Source of the DNA: Neodiprion pinetum
Lineage: Eukaryota > Arthropoda > Insecta > Hymenoptera > Diprionidae
Length of the DNA stretch: 64,000 bases
Assembly (NCBI RefSeq): GCF_021155775.2
Contig: NC_060232.1
Location: forward strand, 35,889,089-35,953,088
Direction: 5' to 3'
Shown piece after piece: positions 1-12,669 of the stretch. The translations under genes were made by a program, and so were the position numbers. Each line of letters starts with the position of its first letter. Position 1 is the stretch's first letter. The notes below the pieces were generated by a model. It was not told the DNA's origin, did no database searches, and saw only the letters and a list, made by a program, of their open reading frames with translations.

Positions 1-3000
1 TCTGGTTTTACAATTAGCTTATACGTGCAAATTGTACTGGTAAAACTACCAAATAAATAATCTATTTTTATTCATAAAATGTCAAAAGTGGTACGTCATT
101 CAGTTCAATGCGAATACACATATTGTGATTCACTTGTAGTAGAAGCAATTTGGCAGAAATCTGTCAAATCCGTAAAGATAAAAATATTCGTTGTTAGATC
201 AATGGAATAGTGTATTTCCAGTTATTTCTAAATTTATATTCATTAATATCATTCATCAAACAAAATTTAATTCGCCATTTTAGTTCACTTACAGATTCTT
301 ATAGTGATAGTGTTTCACATAAATATCGTTAGCACTGTCTATTTTATTTCAGCATCTCCAAGTAGTTTAGCTTATTTCTTCATTTCAAATTTGCCCTGAT
401 ATGTACAATTAAAATTAAGATCATACAATCTATGCTATCAAAGAAAGCACGTATAAGTAGTATCAAAATATGTTACACAACTACTGTGAACGTTGCACAT
501 TATATGTTCCAATTATCAGAAACTTGAACGACCTGATATTATAACGGATATTCATAATTTCTAGAGAAGCTTAACGTTTGCCATGTATTATGAGTGTTCT
601 GACTGGTTTCAAAACCGAATTTATTTAGTTTCCGGGATTTGATCAACAGAGTCACTACTGCAAATATTTTTCAAGCCGACAACAGAATGTGTAGTGAAAA
701 ATAATGAGAATTTACTTTTTTCATTTCACTACATTCCTGAAATTTCTTAGACATACAGAAATTTGTAGATTGTATCAGCAGATTCATGGTAACCGCTGAA
801 TAATTAACTCTTCAAATACCGTGCAATACATAAATATATACCTATGTAGGTATGTAAGTACATATACCTATACATGTTTATTAAATGATGGGTTGCATTG
901 CAGATTCAAGGTCAAGTTTATTGCGTTCGTAGCATCTGAAGAATTTATATATATATGAACCTTGAAAAAACTATAAGATCGTGATGAAACATAGAGATTA
1001 TTTGTATAAGATGAGAACACTTAGGATGTTAAAACGTTATTAATCCTCAGAAACGTAGAATTAAAATAAGTGTGCGGTTTTTTTTTTATACTCTGTACAC
1101 TCTTAACATGACTCCTTATGAATAAGTATTTAACTATCTAAAATATGCTGAACTGAGAGTATGTAGAGTTTCCAGGGTAACAAAAAAAATTAATATGAAA
1201 AAATATATTAATTGTTCAAGATTGCCATTTATCACTAATTGAATAATAACTAAAAAGTCTGCTTCTTTCTTGTTGCAAATTGTTTGAATAAGTAGAACTA
1301 GAATTAGAGTTTATTCTTATCCAATACCTTATACAACACCAACCTTACAATTTTATGAATCATTGTTTTAAACTATAGCAAAGCTGCTGCGCTCTTAAAT
1401 GTACAAGGTATGTATTAACATTTTCTATTCCGTATTTCTACAGGTCTGGTTGACTAAAGTTAATTATTGTCAATTATAAAATATTGACAGTTATTTCTAT
1501 TGTAATTTTACTGTTGGTAAAACATTTAATTCAGTTCCATTTAAGATTTGGATAGCTTTGTTTCAGTAAAATTACTGTAGACCGATAATAAGCAATTGAT
1601 AATTGTTCAAATGGAAAAGAATTTTACTCAAAATATGAAGTAGAACTTGACTTTGTCAACCCATAAATTTTATCTAATGATTTGAATAAGCTCAACTTTT
1701 TGCAACAAATAACATATCACGTATGAAATATAAATTTGAGGGTGAATGCAATTCGTAAAAACAATAACCGTGTTTACCATGATGCTAAAAAATTTTTAAA
1801 TTACAGATAAATTGAATTTGAGAAGATATCTCTTTGAAGAAACATAAGAGATATTTGACAAAATCGCATTATGTGATAAGATGATTTTGAGGAGAAATAA
1901 TTAATTGAGTTCTATAATAAAGTGGAGAAGATAAAGTTTAGAGATCCAAAATTCATTTATTTCTATTAACTTATTATTATTATTATTATCATCATATTTT
2001 TTTTAGCAAGTTTAGTGATGTTAATTACAATACAATAGCTTCTGATTATTTACATCTTGATTAATTGAAATTAAAATTCTTTAAATTAAATTGTATCCTA
2101 TCATTTTCCGATAAAATTGTTAGGTAGTTTAAAAGTTCTGCCGTTTATGACTTTGACCTGCCCAGTTTTTTTTCATGTTAGGATATACAGCATTCACCAC
2201 CGAGGCAAATAAGATTATAAAATCGTATCTATGAAGTTTCAACTAGATACTAATGATTATCTTGGTGCCGAGTTGGGAGAATAGTAGTCATTGAACGCGG
2301 ATAATAATTAGCTATTATCAATATAATGGATTTGAGATCACTGTTACCATTTGTTCACTGAACTTTACTGCTATAATGCTATATCTTCTTGCAAAGACAG
2401 AGTGAAAATCTATGAAATAGGACTATTACGAATTTGGCTATTGAGTAATTTATTGCCAGTCATTCGTTAAAATAACTATAATATTAGAAGTATAATTTAT
2501 GCACATATCAATATACATAATAATAACTGAATGTATATGATTTGGTTTGTTTAATGTGACACCAGATTAGTTGTACTCTGCACTCTCTGTAAAAGAGATA
2601 CGTGGTTTAATCATTCATGAAAAGCAAACAATAAGGAATATACTGGGAATTGGAACATCACACTCATCAAATCGTAAATAGTCAATGCCAATTGCAGCTG
2701 GCACACATCGTTTATTCTGTTTCGTGCATTGATTGGCTAGTATAGACAAATACTGACGATCCACTTCTATCACTTCAGATTATAACAGATGTAACAAAGT
2801 GCTAACAGTTATGATCAGTGGTAGTGAGATCTTTATTTGCCTAAGTCGAATACATATTGATTTTTATTTAAAATTTATTAGCAAATATAATTGATCTAAA
2901 TTATTAACGAAAACTTTCCAAAGTATATACATTTGATTGTAACTTTAAAAATTGTCTTTCATTGTATGTTCCGTTATTTAACGACAATTTAGTTGTATTG

Positions 3001-3845
3001 TTTATATTGCTTTCCCTCTTTCACAGAGTTTCTTAGATTCATGCAATAGAAATGAAAAAATTCACATATTATTTATTGATAAAAGCCTGTGAGTATGTCA
3101 ATAGTTTTTCTTCTTTACTTATATCGGTCGTTATTTGTTATTTATATCGACAAATGACGGATATCTCATTGTTCAACAGGTTCAATAAATCTATTTTTCA
3201 TACAGTGAGTGCAGAGCTTGAGAGAAAAAAAAATGGTCACTGAATATCACCGGCAGGAAGTTACTCCATGTGAATAGTTGGGAGTTAGAACTAATACTTT
3301 CATTTCTCTGTCTTTCGTACGTCAAATTATTCTTAAAGATTAGTAATAGGGTTTCGTCAACAGATTACTGACGTGTTTCACATGCCGAAAATGTCTACTG
3401 CCAATTACGGTGAATCTTCCGAAACTAATTCTTATTTTTTTATATAAATTTATATAACGAAGTAGGTATTTTGTTCTATTTTCAAATGTATACAATGCCA
3501 TAATCAATATCACCCTGTGTCAAAGACTTGGTTGTCTTATTCGGATAAGTATTATGAATTTATTCGGTACTAAAAGATTATATGTATGTACGCACGTATG
3601 TATAGTATTTGAATTTTACGAAGAAAATCACTTAAACCTATGAACAAAATTGAATTTTGTACACTGACAACATAGCCAGTATTTGTTTCTTTATTTACAA
3701 ACTAATATAAACGCACGCTTGGATTAATATTGGCAGTTTCCTAGCTGCAGTCAGTGTTTTTGTCGTATGAAAACTGTTAATTTCATTGAGCGCAACAGCT
3801 GCACAGATCATTGCACTGTAGTCACGTTCACGTAAAAGGGCGGCA
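1..3845. other. AT-rich intergenic DNA, no gene recognised
   Basis: The stretch is strongly AT-rich with many A and T runs and a short (TTA)n tract near 1972-1990. The longest ATG frame is 63 codons at 3052-3243 (+); it has no recognisable domain, signal peptide or splice context, so I do not call it a gene. The right edge may hold the 3' untranslated region of the minus-strand gene ending at 4003. Confidence 0.6.
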
Positions 3846-3877
3846 TTTATTTAACCGATGGAATGCACCACCTGGTA

Positions 3878-3883
3878 TTTATT
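3878..3883 (-). terminator. Candidate polyadenylation signal of Ube4B
   Basis: On the minus strand this reads AATAAA, 120 bases beyond the Ube4B stop codon. A second AATAAA lies at 3846-3851. The hexamer is common by chance in such AT-rich DNA, so which one is used is a guess. Confidence 0.35.
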
Positions 3884-4002
3884 TGCACGAATAATGTGAC
3901 AAAGTTTTTTTCTATCTTTTCGTTTCTGTCTTTTTTTCTCTTCAAATTCCTCTTCAGATTCCTCTTCAAATTTTAAATAACTCATCACGTTCTTAGTAGC
4001 AC

Positions 4003-7000
4003 TTACATGTTTGCAGACTTTTTCTTCTCCTGTTTCCATGCAGAGATCCTTTCTTTTAAGTCCAGGACTGTGAAAATTACGAGTGAATAATTATTTATTG
4101 CCACATTAATTACAAAATATGATAATCAATAAATGTTTGATCATTATTTTTTCAGGACATGACTGATGACGTTTTACTGACCAGGTGTCAGCATGTCTTC
4201 ACTAAGTGGCTGACGGCTAAATGGATCTGTAGCGCTATTGAGTAGGTGACGAATGATCACTGCTCTATCCATGACGATACCAGATGGAAGTTTGACAGGC
4301 TCTTCCATAAGCGTGTCCATGAGAGGATCACGAAATTCTTCAGGTGCATCCCCATAATCCTCATCACGTGCCTGATTATCCCTTGCAATAGCAGCTGCCC
4401 GTTCTGCTAGAGCTCGAAACCGCTCAATTTCAGTCACAGTCTTAATTGCAGTCCTTTCCATTCTACCCGCAGCATCATTAAATAGCTCTTTGCAGAATGA
4501 GCGCTGTAATATATTCAACACAAATGGTGAGTGAACTGTCACATTCATTAGATATATCGATTGACTTGCACATATTGTGAATAGTAGAAGTCTGATGTAT
4601 CGAATATTTTTAAGGTCTCTAATTTATAAGTTTGCTGCATAGCCAAATATATTAATCAACTTCAAATTAAACTTCATATAATACTTTCGAAGAATTAAAT
4701 ATTTTGCGATTAATTGTTATTTAACAATTCATTCCTATCTTTGAAATTAGAATATTTAACATTGGTAGTCCTTGCTGTATTACAAATTTTGAAGAGATGT
4801 TTCAGGTGACTCACTGTTTTTCTCATTCAATTAAAATGAGAAACAAACAGTTTCTATTGGGTTTTGAATATGTATATGATGAAAGATTTACCAAACAATA
4901 CAAAAAAGAAGAAAGATAATTGCATTACTTCGCTGTAACTGCTCTTCTGTCAAGTGTATGAATACGACATTCGCTATCCTAGGAGCACGGACATTAAATA
5001 TATATATCGGTATCGTTTCTGCACTGTTTTGTGTTGTTAGGGTAGTGTTAATGAGTTAATAGATTAATTTTTTCACTTTTTTACTCCAGGTGGTAAATGT
5101 TAGTGAGAGAAGGCCAGAGTTACTGAAAGCTAACCATTGTAATAGAAACGTTGAAAAGTTTATTTGCCCAATTCCAAAACAAAGTTGTATATATGTAGTC
5201 GTATCTCTTACCTCATCCCCAGCCAGAGCAGCAGCAAAATTATCACAGTCTAGATGCAAGTATATATCGGCTAATTGACTTAACAATGTTCTTGGTTCCC
5301 ATCCATATTTTTCTGGTTTTTTCACTTTTAGATTTTTACACTTCGGCCCACAAAGCTGTTGCAAATTAAAGTTCAACATGGCACTAAGTCTACCGACCAA
5401 TTCAGGACGTAAAAATGGTTCTGTGATATCTACAGTCAAGTAATGGAACATGGCAACAGTTTCCTTTGCAAGAGTCAAGTAAGATCTCGCCTGACGTTCG
5501 TCGGCCGTTAATTGTCTTGATCTAGATTGTTGCTGATCTTGAGGTAGTGCAGCCCATGCTGTAGTGTTGGACATAAGTTCCTGCACTTCATGAATTCGTT
5601 TTAAAGATTCCAAACTTTCGTCCAATAAAAACGTTGTGTCATTCATCAGCATATTTATAAACTTGACAAATTGCTTTCCACTTCTACTTTCGTTGACGAT
5701 GGAAGCTCTATGAACAGGACTCTCCCACATGGATTTCAATATCAAACTAATATGGTAACGGATCGAAAACTTGTCATAGAATTCCGAGCTGGAACCAGTT
5801 GTTTCTACATCTGTATAAAACTTCATAAGGTAAGATGCCAAGAAAGTCTTTGATATCTCGTGTGCCATCACTTGGTCATGTAGAGTTTCTGTTCTCCCCT
5901 GTTAAACAATAAAAACTTTTACCGATATTTCATCCTTACCGAGATATGCACTTTTTTGTTCAATAATAAAGTAATAAAGAGGTAGAGCTCTTAGAGCGTA
6001 CCTGAACACTGGGGTTGATCACAAAGAGTACTTCAATAATTTTAGCAATTAAGTATGGATTGCGAATACAGTGTGGCGTACATATCACAACTAGCAGCCA
6101 TGTAATCAGCGAATTATCCATGTTATTGGCCACTACTGTGGGGCTGAATCTATTGTGAAAAAACAAAAAAAAAAAAAACAGTGAATGAAGAAATTTCCCC
6201 AAGACAAGACAGGGGTAGATAGACAAAATTGGAAACTTACTGAAGTGCAAAGAGCAAAAATTCTGCAATGTCTTCGACATACCATTCAGGTAAGGCAGTA
6301 AATTGAGGTGGAACGTGTTGAGGAAGCGGAAGGGTAGGTAATTCACTACCAGCAGGTCTCTGGGTAAGAAGACCGAGCAGAACGTCGGCAACAGACGTAT
6401 AAAAGTGAAGAGATCGCCTTAAAAGAACTTGGTCTATCAATCCAGCATCTGCGGAAGATTTTGATCTACCGAGTCGTTTCAACTGTTGTTTCCATCGTTT
6501 CATTAACTCCTTGTTGTGCGCTGCAAAAGGAGCATCTTTCCACTGCGGCTCAGTTGCCTGTAGTTCATCCAGCATCTTCTGTAGCTCCCTGAGAGCTCTC
6601 AATCTTCTCTGATATTTTTGCAAAGCTGGCAAAAGCGCCAGATGATGACAGTGAAGAGTTAAAAACCAGCATTGAGTTGGAAACTTTGCCTCTGTCCATT
6701 TGTGCGTTGACTCCAAGCTCGCAAGCCACTCTGTCACTTCCTGTGAGTTGAGCTTTAATCTGGTATCATTTTTTATTTCAACATAACTAGAAGGATGAAA
6801 CGGATACAGCGTATCTATCGTGTTGAGCTTAATCTTGACAGCAAGCATCTGGAGAACTGACAACAAATTGAGCATAAAACCATCTCCTGCAAGGGCAAAT
6901 TCTTCTGTTTGAATTTGAGCCCGTTTTTCATTGTGTCGAAGAAGAGCTGCCAGATACGCCAGTGTAGCTTCTCGGCAGCTACTACTATTTGCAAGAATTG

Positions 7001-9655
7001 CATGGAACATTTTGTGAAGCGACGATCTAGTGCTTTCAAGCTCCTGCTGTAGAGTTAAATTTATTGACTTATCTGTTGCAGGATTTCCGCTGAAAAATTT
7101 TTCCGCAACCTTGGGCTGATCCTCCGCGAATACGGAGACGGAAAGGAAAGGCCCCAAGAATGATGTTCTGGCAAGCTCTCTTCCAACTGCAGTCGTCAAA
7201 ACGTCAGGTAAAAACTGGGTTTGGTGCGTTATCAACTGACAAATTGGACGAATATTGCCAGTGGATCCACAGCGTATCTCAATTAGTTCTTCCAAGGCCT
7301 CGATTGGCCGGCGGTGAGTGTTACCAATCAGGCTTGCTTGCTGCATAGAGAGAAAGAAGCCTTGGAGTAACGGGGTGAAAATCTTGGTGAACACGTGAGG
7401 ATTAGAGTGAGTTCTAGCCACAAGTTCATGCAGGAAACCTCTAGGTAGGTTTTGCGATAGCACTGGATAGAGAAGTGACGGAGATGGCGTTGACGGTATT
7501 ACACTTTGGCAGATGCCAACCAATCCTTGTAGAACTAAACTTGCATGTTGCACACACTGAGCCCGCAGTGTGGCCAAAACTTCAGAAAGCGGAGGTGTGC
7601 TACATCTCTGCAATTTAGAAACACAAATAGATTGAAAGTGTAAGGCAGATTCATTGCTTAGCGAATTTATTTCAAAGTTGTAAATAGGATTTTACCTTAG
7701 GATGATTCCGTTCTTCTACAGCAACTCTGGAGTAGCATTCAAATAAATAAATAAGACTTTTTGGCTGCTGAGACTTGCCAGCAGTGGGCAGAGGTAGTGT
7801 GGGTACAGGACAGGAAGGTAGAGTAACAACAGGGCTCAGCAAAGGGCTTGCTTGGCTGCTGGGACTGCCTTCTCGATCGGAAGAAGCATCCGATGTTATT
7901 TCTTTCAGTGGATCTTCGCCTCGAGAGAACATGCAGAGCACTTCCATCAGGGCCTGATTAGCAATATCAGTAACATCTGAGAGTTCATGCTCCAAGGCAT
8001 TAGCTGCTGTTTGAGGAAGAAATATTGCACCTTCCGTAGATTCTTTCCATGAAACACAGAGGACGCGTGAGACCACTGTGTGAATTTGGTCAACTGTTAC
8101 CTCTGTACTGGAACTCGTTGTCTGTTAAGGTAAAAATGATTCATATGATTGATGTCGCACATTTGTTTCCAATTTGCCAACGCAACAATATTGTACTGTT
8201 CTTCTCAAATCCCAAGGTTGCATTTCTTAACTAGGTTTCTAAGAACTGAAAAGAATACTGATTTTCTACTCACTGAGCCGAATAGTTTACTTTTTGTGTA
8301 ATGTTATAGTCACTTAGTAAACAAAGAAAGGAAAAAAATGGAACTACACTAAACAAATATTAGTCTGTTAAGTGAATTACGTCCATTTTCTTCAGAGCAT
8401 CCTAATACACACCCTGGAGCGTGGTGCCAATTCTCTGCGATCAGATTCTTCTACTTCCATATTTTCAATTCCAGAATCTACATCGACGCCAGAAGTGTTG
8501 CACTGCTTTTCACTGCTGTCTTCAACTTCCATAGGATGTTCTGGATGCTGTAACTGCTGTGTTGGAGGTGACATTATTGGACCAGAAGACGATCTTGAGG
8601 GACCCGGAGTGCCAGGAGAAATGGATCCAGTTCCACTATTTGAACTATTAGTGGAAATACTGGTTTCCAGGCCTGCAAGGCGGGCTAACCGCCTTTTCCT
8701 CATCTAAGAAAGAATTATCACATATACCTGATAGAATTTTGGTCATAAAAAAAAAAAAAAATAAATGACAGATCAGTCATTGCAATAAATCGAAACAAAA
8801 CACAAAAGCTAACATTACAGTCAAACAAAGTTTAGTTTATAGAATCGAATTGCAAAAAAAAGCAATGAACACTGATTGCTGTAAAAATCAGTATCATTAT
8901 ACTTGGCATTACTTTACAAAAAAAGCTATGCAGTGTCTTTCAAGTTATAATTAAACGTAAATCACAAAGTATGGCAAACATGTAGTATTGTACATACAGG
9001 TCAGTCATCCTTTGTTCGTGACAAAGGAGAGGAAATAATATTGCGCAGATTTTTTTTTTGGGAGCCAAGTAAACAAGAGTTGCTTTGCCAGATCTATATT
9101 TAGCTTCTGTTGTTTAGTTATTCCAACCAAGAAAGCAAAGTTATTACACAGTAATCAAATGTTTTACGATTGATTTTTGTATGTTTGAAAAGCATGTGAT
9201 TAACATAACTGAATTACACACTTTAATTCTAGACTCTAAATCTGGTCGAAGTACTCTTGTAGCTAGACAAAAAAAAGCATGAAAAACTGACAACAAACAA
9301 GCATGTCTTCGAATGACTCTCATTTTTGTGACAATTATAGGATCCTGCATACTTGATGAGTGTTAAGAAACAAGATCAATCGTGGTATCACTTGATACCG
9401 TTATTTTTTAACAGAAAATCATGATTAGCTATTCAGCAGTAAAACTAATGGGAATCGAAATGGTTGTTGTATTGTTATTATTTATTATTATATTCATATT
9501 AAGGTCGACAAAATCTGTGGCGGAGACATCGGTTGGTTCTACTGTCCCCTCCTAACCCTTTGGATTGCTTACTTTCCAGTGAACTCACGAGATCATCGTT
9601 GATAAATTAACTAGCGTAATATCGGACTCACCTCTTCTTGACTTAATTCGCTCAT
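4003..9655 (-). CDS. Ube4B: Ubiquitin conjugation factor E4 B (UFD2-type U-box ligase)
   Basis: Eight coding exons: 9655-9632, 8703-8413, 8121-7696, 7607-6241, 6149-6002, 5898-5212, 4503-4182, 4067-4003. They sum to 3330 bases (1109 residues plus stop) with consistent phases and GT..AG borders. UFD2/E4 proteins lengthen ubiquitin chains on pre-ubiquitinated substrates and work with the p97/Cdc48 ATPase. The N-terminus reads MSELSQEE then MRKRRLARLAG, as in vertebrate UBE4B. An acidic VDVDSGIENMEVEE block lies at about residues 81-94. The E4 core follows, with stretches such as NDTTFLLDESLESLKRIHEVQ and LNFNLQQLCGPKC nearly identical to vertebrates. The U-box is at about residues 1033-1105 (DPLMDTLM, LPSGIVMDR, ATDPFSRQPL), ending with the helix DLKERISAWKQ. 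The largest introns are intron 1 (8704-9631) and 4504-5211. The first coding exon has only eight codons. The donor at 8412/8411 (AGG then GTGTGT) is the weakest border. Confidence 0.95.
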
Positions 9656-10535
9656 GGCGATATCTCTTCTATTCCCGGTGAAACGCGCTCTACACCTCGT
9701 AGGCCGTAATCTAATTACTACTTATATAAATGTACAAAATCTCTGCTTCGCAAAATCCGTATCCGTAGCTGTTGAGATGTGTCAGAAATTCGGACAGTCA
9801 CTCCACATCTGTTTGCGTTTAGACGGTAGATTAGCGATTCTTTACAGTTCACGGACCCAACGTCAATTGTTCGAAACAGCTGAGCTATCCCCTTAGAGCA
9901 TGTACCACTGGAAGTAGCCGCGCGTGTACAAAAAGCATAATCGGCTGGGGGGGGGGGAGATAGAGCAGTAGACAGAGCACGTAAGCCATGTACAACCTGT
10001 CTCTCTCGCTCTACAAAATGGTTGGCCGATACGTTTTCTTTTACCCAATAACATCCAGAGTGAGAGAGACGAAGTATCCAGGGTAAGTCGAGGATACATA
10101 ATCTTGCCTTCTCGTCACCACGGTCACAGTTTTCGCGCGGTTGACGTCATGAGCAGCTACCCCCAGTAGTATATGATCTAAGGTTATCCCTGGTCCAGAA
10201 TCAGTCAACGTGCGCCATCTCGAGAATTTAATTGAAAACACCTTATTCATCAATCCAAAAACGTAGACAAAAACAGATAGAACGATTTTAGATATTAGAA
10301 ATTTGCAAACGTATTTGATAGAGCAGTTGTAAGCATTCTCGGGATCTCTCTAAGATCAGTATAGTGCTTATTTGTCATTATTCGTAGTTCGAGAAGGTCC
10401 ATTTGTGAAAATTGGGGCGTCGATAAATCAGAATCCGTAGTTTGAAAGGCGCGCGGAAATTCTGAACTACATGCAAGAAGCGCCAGCAAGCGATGTACTG
10501 TTGACCTACTATCGTTTTTTAATAGTCAGTTAAAC
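9656..10535. promoter_or_regulatory. Shared upstream region between Ube4B and morgue (candidate bidirectional promoter)
   Basis: These 880 bases separate the two start codons and must hold both 5' untranslated regions and promoters unless there are distant non-coding exons. A run of 11 G lies at 9947-9957. I see no convincing TATA box at a defined distance from either gene. The short frames inside match no known domain. Confidence 0.6.
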
Positions 10536-12669
10536 ATGGCTGGCGAAAAGTTTGCTTCCAGTTCTCGGCACGTCAAAAATTGTGATAGAACGAGTGACAG
10601 CAGTGATTCAGCGCTGAATACCGACGTGGAGGATGATTATCTCGACGCTATCGAAAATATACCATACCCGGAGTTTCAGTTTGCCGTAAGTTCGGTTCAA
10701 TAATTTTTTCCATTGTCAAATGCTCGTCAGGCGTCCTTCGTTGGATTCTGGTGGGCATTCTCTAATATTTTTCCTTTTTATCTCGCAGACAACCACTTGT
10801 TACATTTGCAACGGGTATTACGGACCTTGTTTCGAAGAGCCTGTTTGTGCGACCTGCCACGCGTTTTTATTCCCAGATGATATCGGGCTACTTCAAGTGC
10901 CGATATTTAGCGAGGTCAGTATTACTATGACAACTATTTCTTTACTTTTATGTGACGTGAGGTGGGAAATGGCGAAAAATTATCAGGGTTGAATCATTTT
11001 GACGTCACCCTTATTGTTAACAGAAAACTGACGACGAAGACTCTGGCAATGACGAGCCTACAGATCTTTATTACAACCCTGAGCGACGCACGAGTCAGCA
11101 ACAACACAATTCTCCACAGAATTCAAATCCAGTAGCTGCAAATTATCAGAATGCCCCAATATCAGCATTGAATTTGAATCAATCACCATATTCACCCTTT
11201 CAAAATGTTCCTGCTTTGAGATGTAATCATCCCAATGCACTCGGATGTAGCACAGGTATCAATCTTGGTGTACATATGAAAAATCTGGTGCCTCAAAGCA
11301 GTTCAAGTTCAAATCCGCAAATGAATCGGCCATTTGTGCAAAATAACATAAGCAATGACCAAGCTCAATGTCAGTTCCCGGTTAACGTTAACCCACCAAA
11401 CCCACCAAATAATCTTAGAAATACACCACCGCCAATTCCAAACATTCAAATCCCAAACAACCGGGCAGACGATCCTGCCGAAGATGATTTTCCCAGCCCA
11501 GAAGATCTGGTTCCACTTGGAGAAGGTGAGAACTTTGGAAATGATGTTCAGAATAGACAGTACAGATGGAATTTTCAAATACATGGTGATATTGGGGAGC
11601 CTTCACGCCCCCCCAGCTTATCCGAGAGACTGGATTTGCTCTCCAATCACAAACATCTGGAACATGAGCGAATAAATGAACCTGGCCTGGTGGACAGGCT
11701 GCCGCCAGAAGTTCTCTTCGCAGTATTTTCTCATCTTGATGACATGAGCTTATGGTCGGCTGGCAAAGTGTGTAGAAGATGGTGTGGCCTGCTCTCGACA
11801 CATGTAACGCCTCAGCAGTGGCAACAGTACGTCAAACTACGCTGGCCTTTGTACAGGCCAATTGGGCACGTTGGAAATTGGTACAGAGTATACGATTACC
11901 TTGCTTCTTCCGCCCCCTGCAGAGCCTGTCTGGTTCAAACGTCTCTAAGGACAAGACTGCCGAGAATGGAGGAAAACTCTTGGAGGAGGAACAGACTGAG
12001 GAGCGAATTAAAAAGCCTCAGAATCGATCCTCCGGAAGGAATTGAGGCTACTCCGTTAGATCAGATGTGTTGTCATTGGCAAGCGACTATCACTGGACCA
12101 GTCGGCAGCCCTTACGAGGGTGGACTCTTCTACTTATACTTACAAGTACCTTACAGGTGAATTCATGTCCCGAAGCTGTACCATTTTTTTTTGTCAATTC
12201 TCAACTTGAGCTTATGAGACTCTCTTCCTTTACAGCTATCCAATGTGTCCGCCGGTAGTGAGATTTCTCACAAAAATTTTGCATCCTAATGTATCACGAC
12301 ATGGAGACGTCGGCATTGATTCTATTCACCATAACTGGTCCTTAGCTCTCACAATATCGAAGGTACTGATCAGTGTTCAGAGTCTACTCACGGATCCATA
12401 TTGTGAAGTAAGTGCCGATTCACAGATCATTCGATTGTTTGTTTGATTTGTCTGCAATTCCTGACCAACAATTGTGATATTATTTTGTCTGATATTTTTC
12501 CCATGCTATACTTGTAGAGCTTTAAGTTTTATTAATATTTATCAATTCGCAGGTTTGCATGGAGCCAGAATTGGGTGAGATGTATTTAAAAGATCGTGAA
12601 AGGTTTGAGGATGTAGCCAGAGCCTGGACCTGGAGATATGCAATGCACGATGTACTGACTCCTTCGTAA
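10536..12669 (+). CDS. morgue: Morgue: zinc finger, F-box and inactive ubiquitin-conjugase-like protein
   Basis: Five coding exons: 10536-10685, 10789-10914, 11024-12156, 12236-12407, 12553-12669. They sum to 1698 bases (565 residues plus stop), with GT..AG borders and matching phases. Domains in order: an acidic Ser-rich start; a Cys4 zinc-finger-like module near residues 51-85 (CYIC then CATC, encoded by exon 2); a long Asn/Pro-rich low-complexity linker; an F-box at about 312-352 (LVDRLPPEVLFAVFSHLDD, then VCRRW); and a UBC fold from about 412 to the end. The HPN motif is at 486-488, but the catalytic position reads GDVGID, so the E2 cysteine is Gly496. This F-box plus Cys-to-Gly E2 arrangement is diagnostic of Morgue, which in Drosophila promotes ubiquitin-dependent loss of the apoptosis inhibitor DIAP1. 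The F-box implies recruitment to SCF (Skp1-Cullin) complexes. It lies head to head with Ube4B. Confidence 0.94.

Noticed and set aside
9654..9896. An 80-codon ATG frame on the plus strand starting over the Ube4B start codon
   Set aside because: It has no domain or splice context. It overlaps the Ube4B start only because CATG reads as ATG on both strands.
10720..10992. A 90-codon frame spanning morgue exon 2
   Set aside because: It reads through intron 1 and intron 2 sequence; good GT..AG borders at 10788/10789 and 10914/10915 define the real exon.
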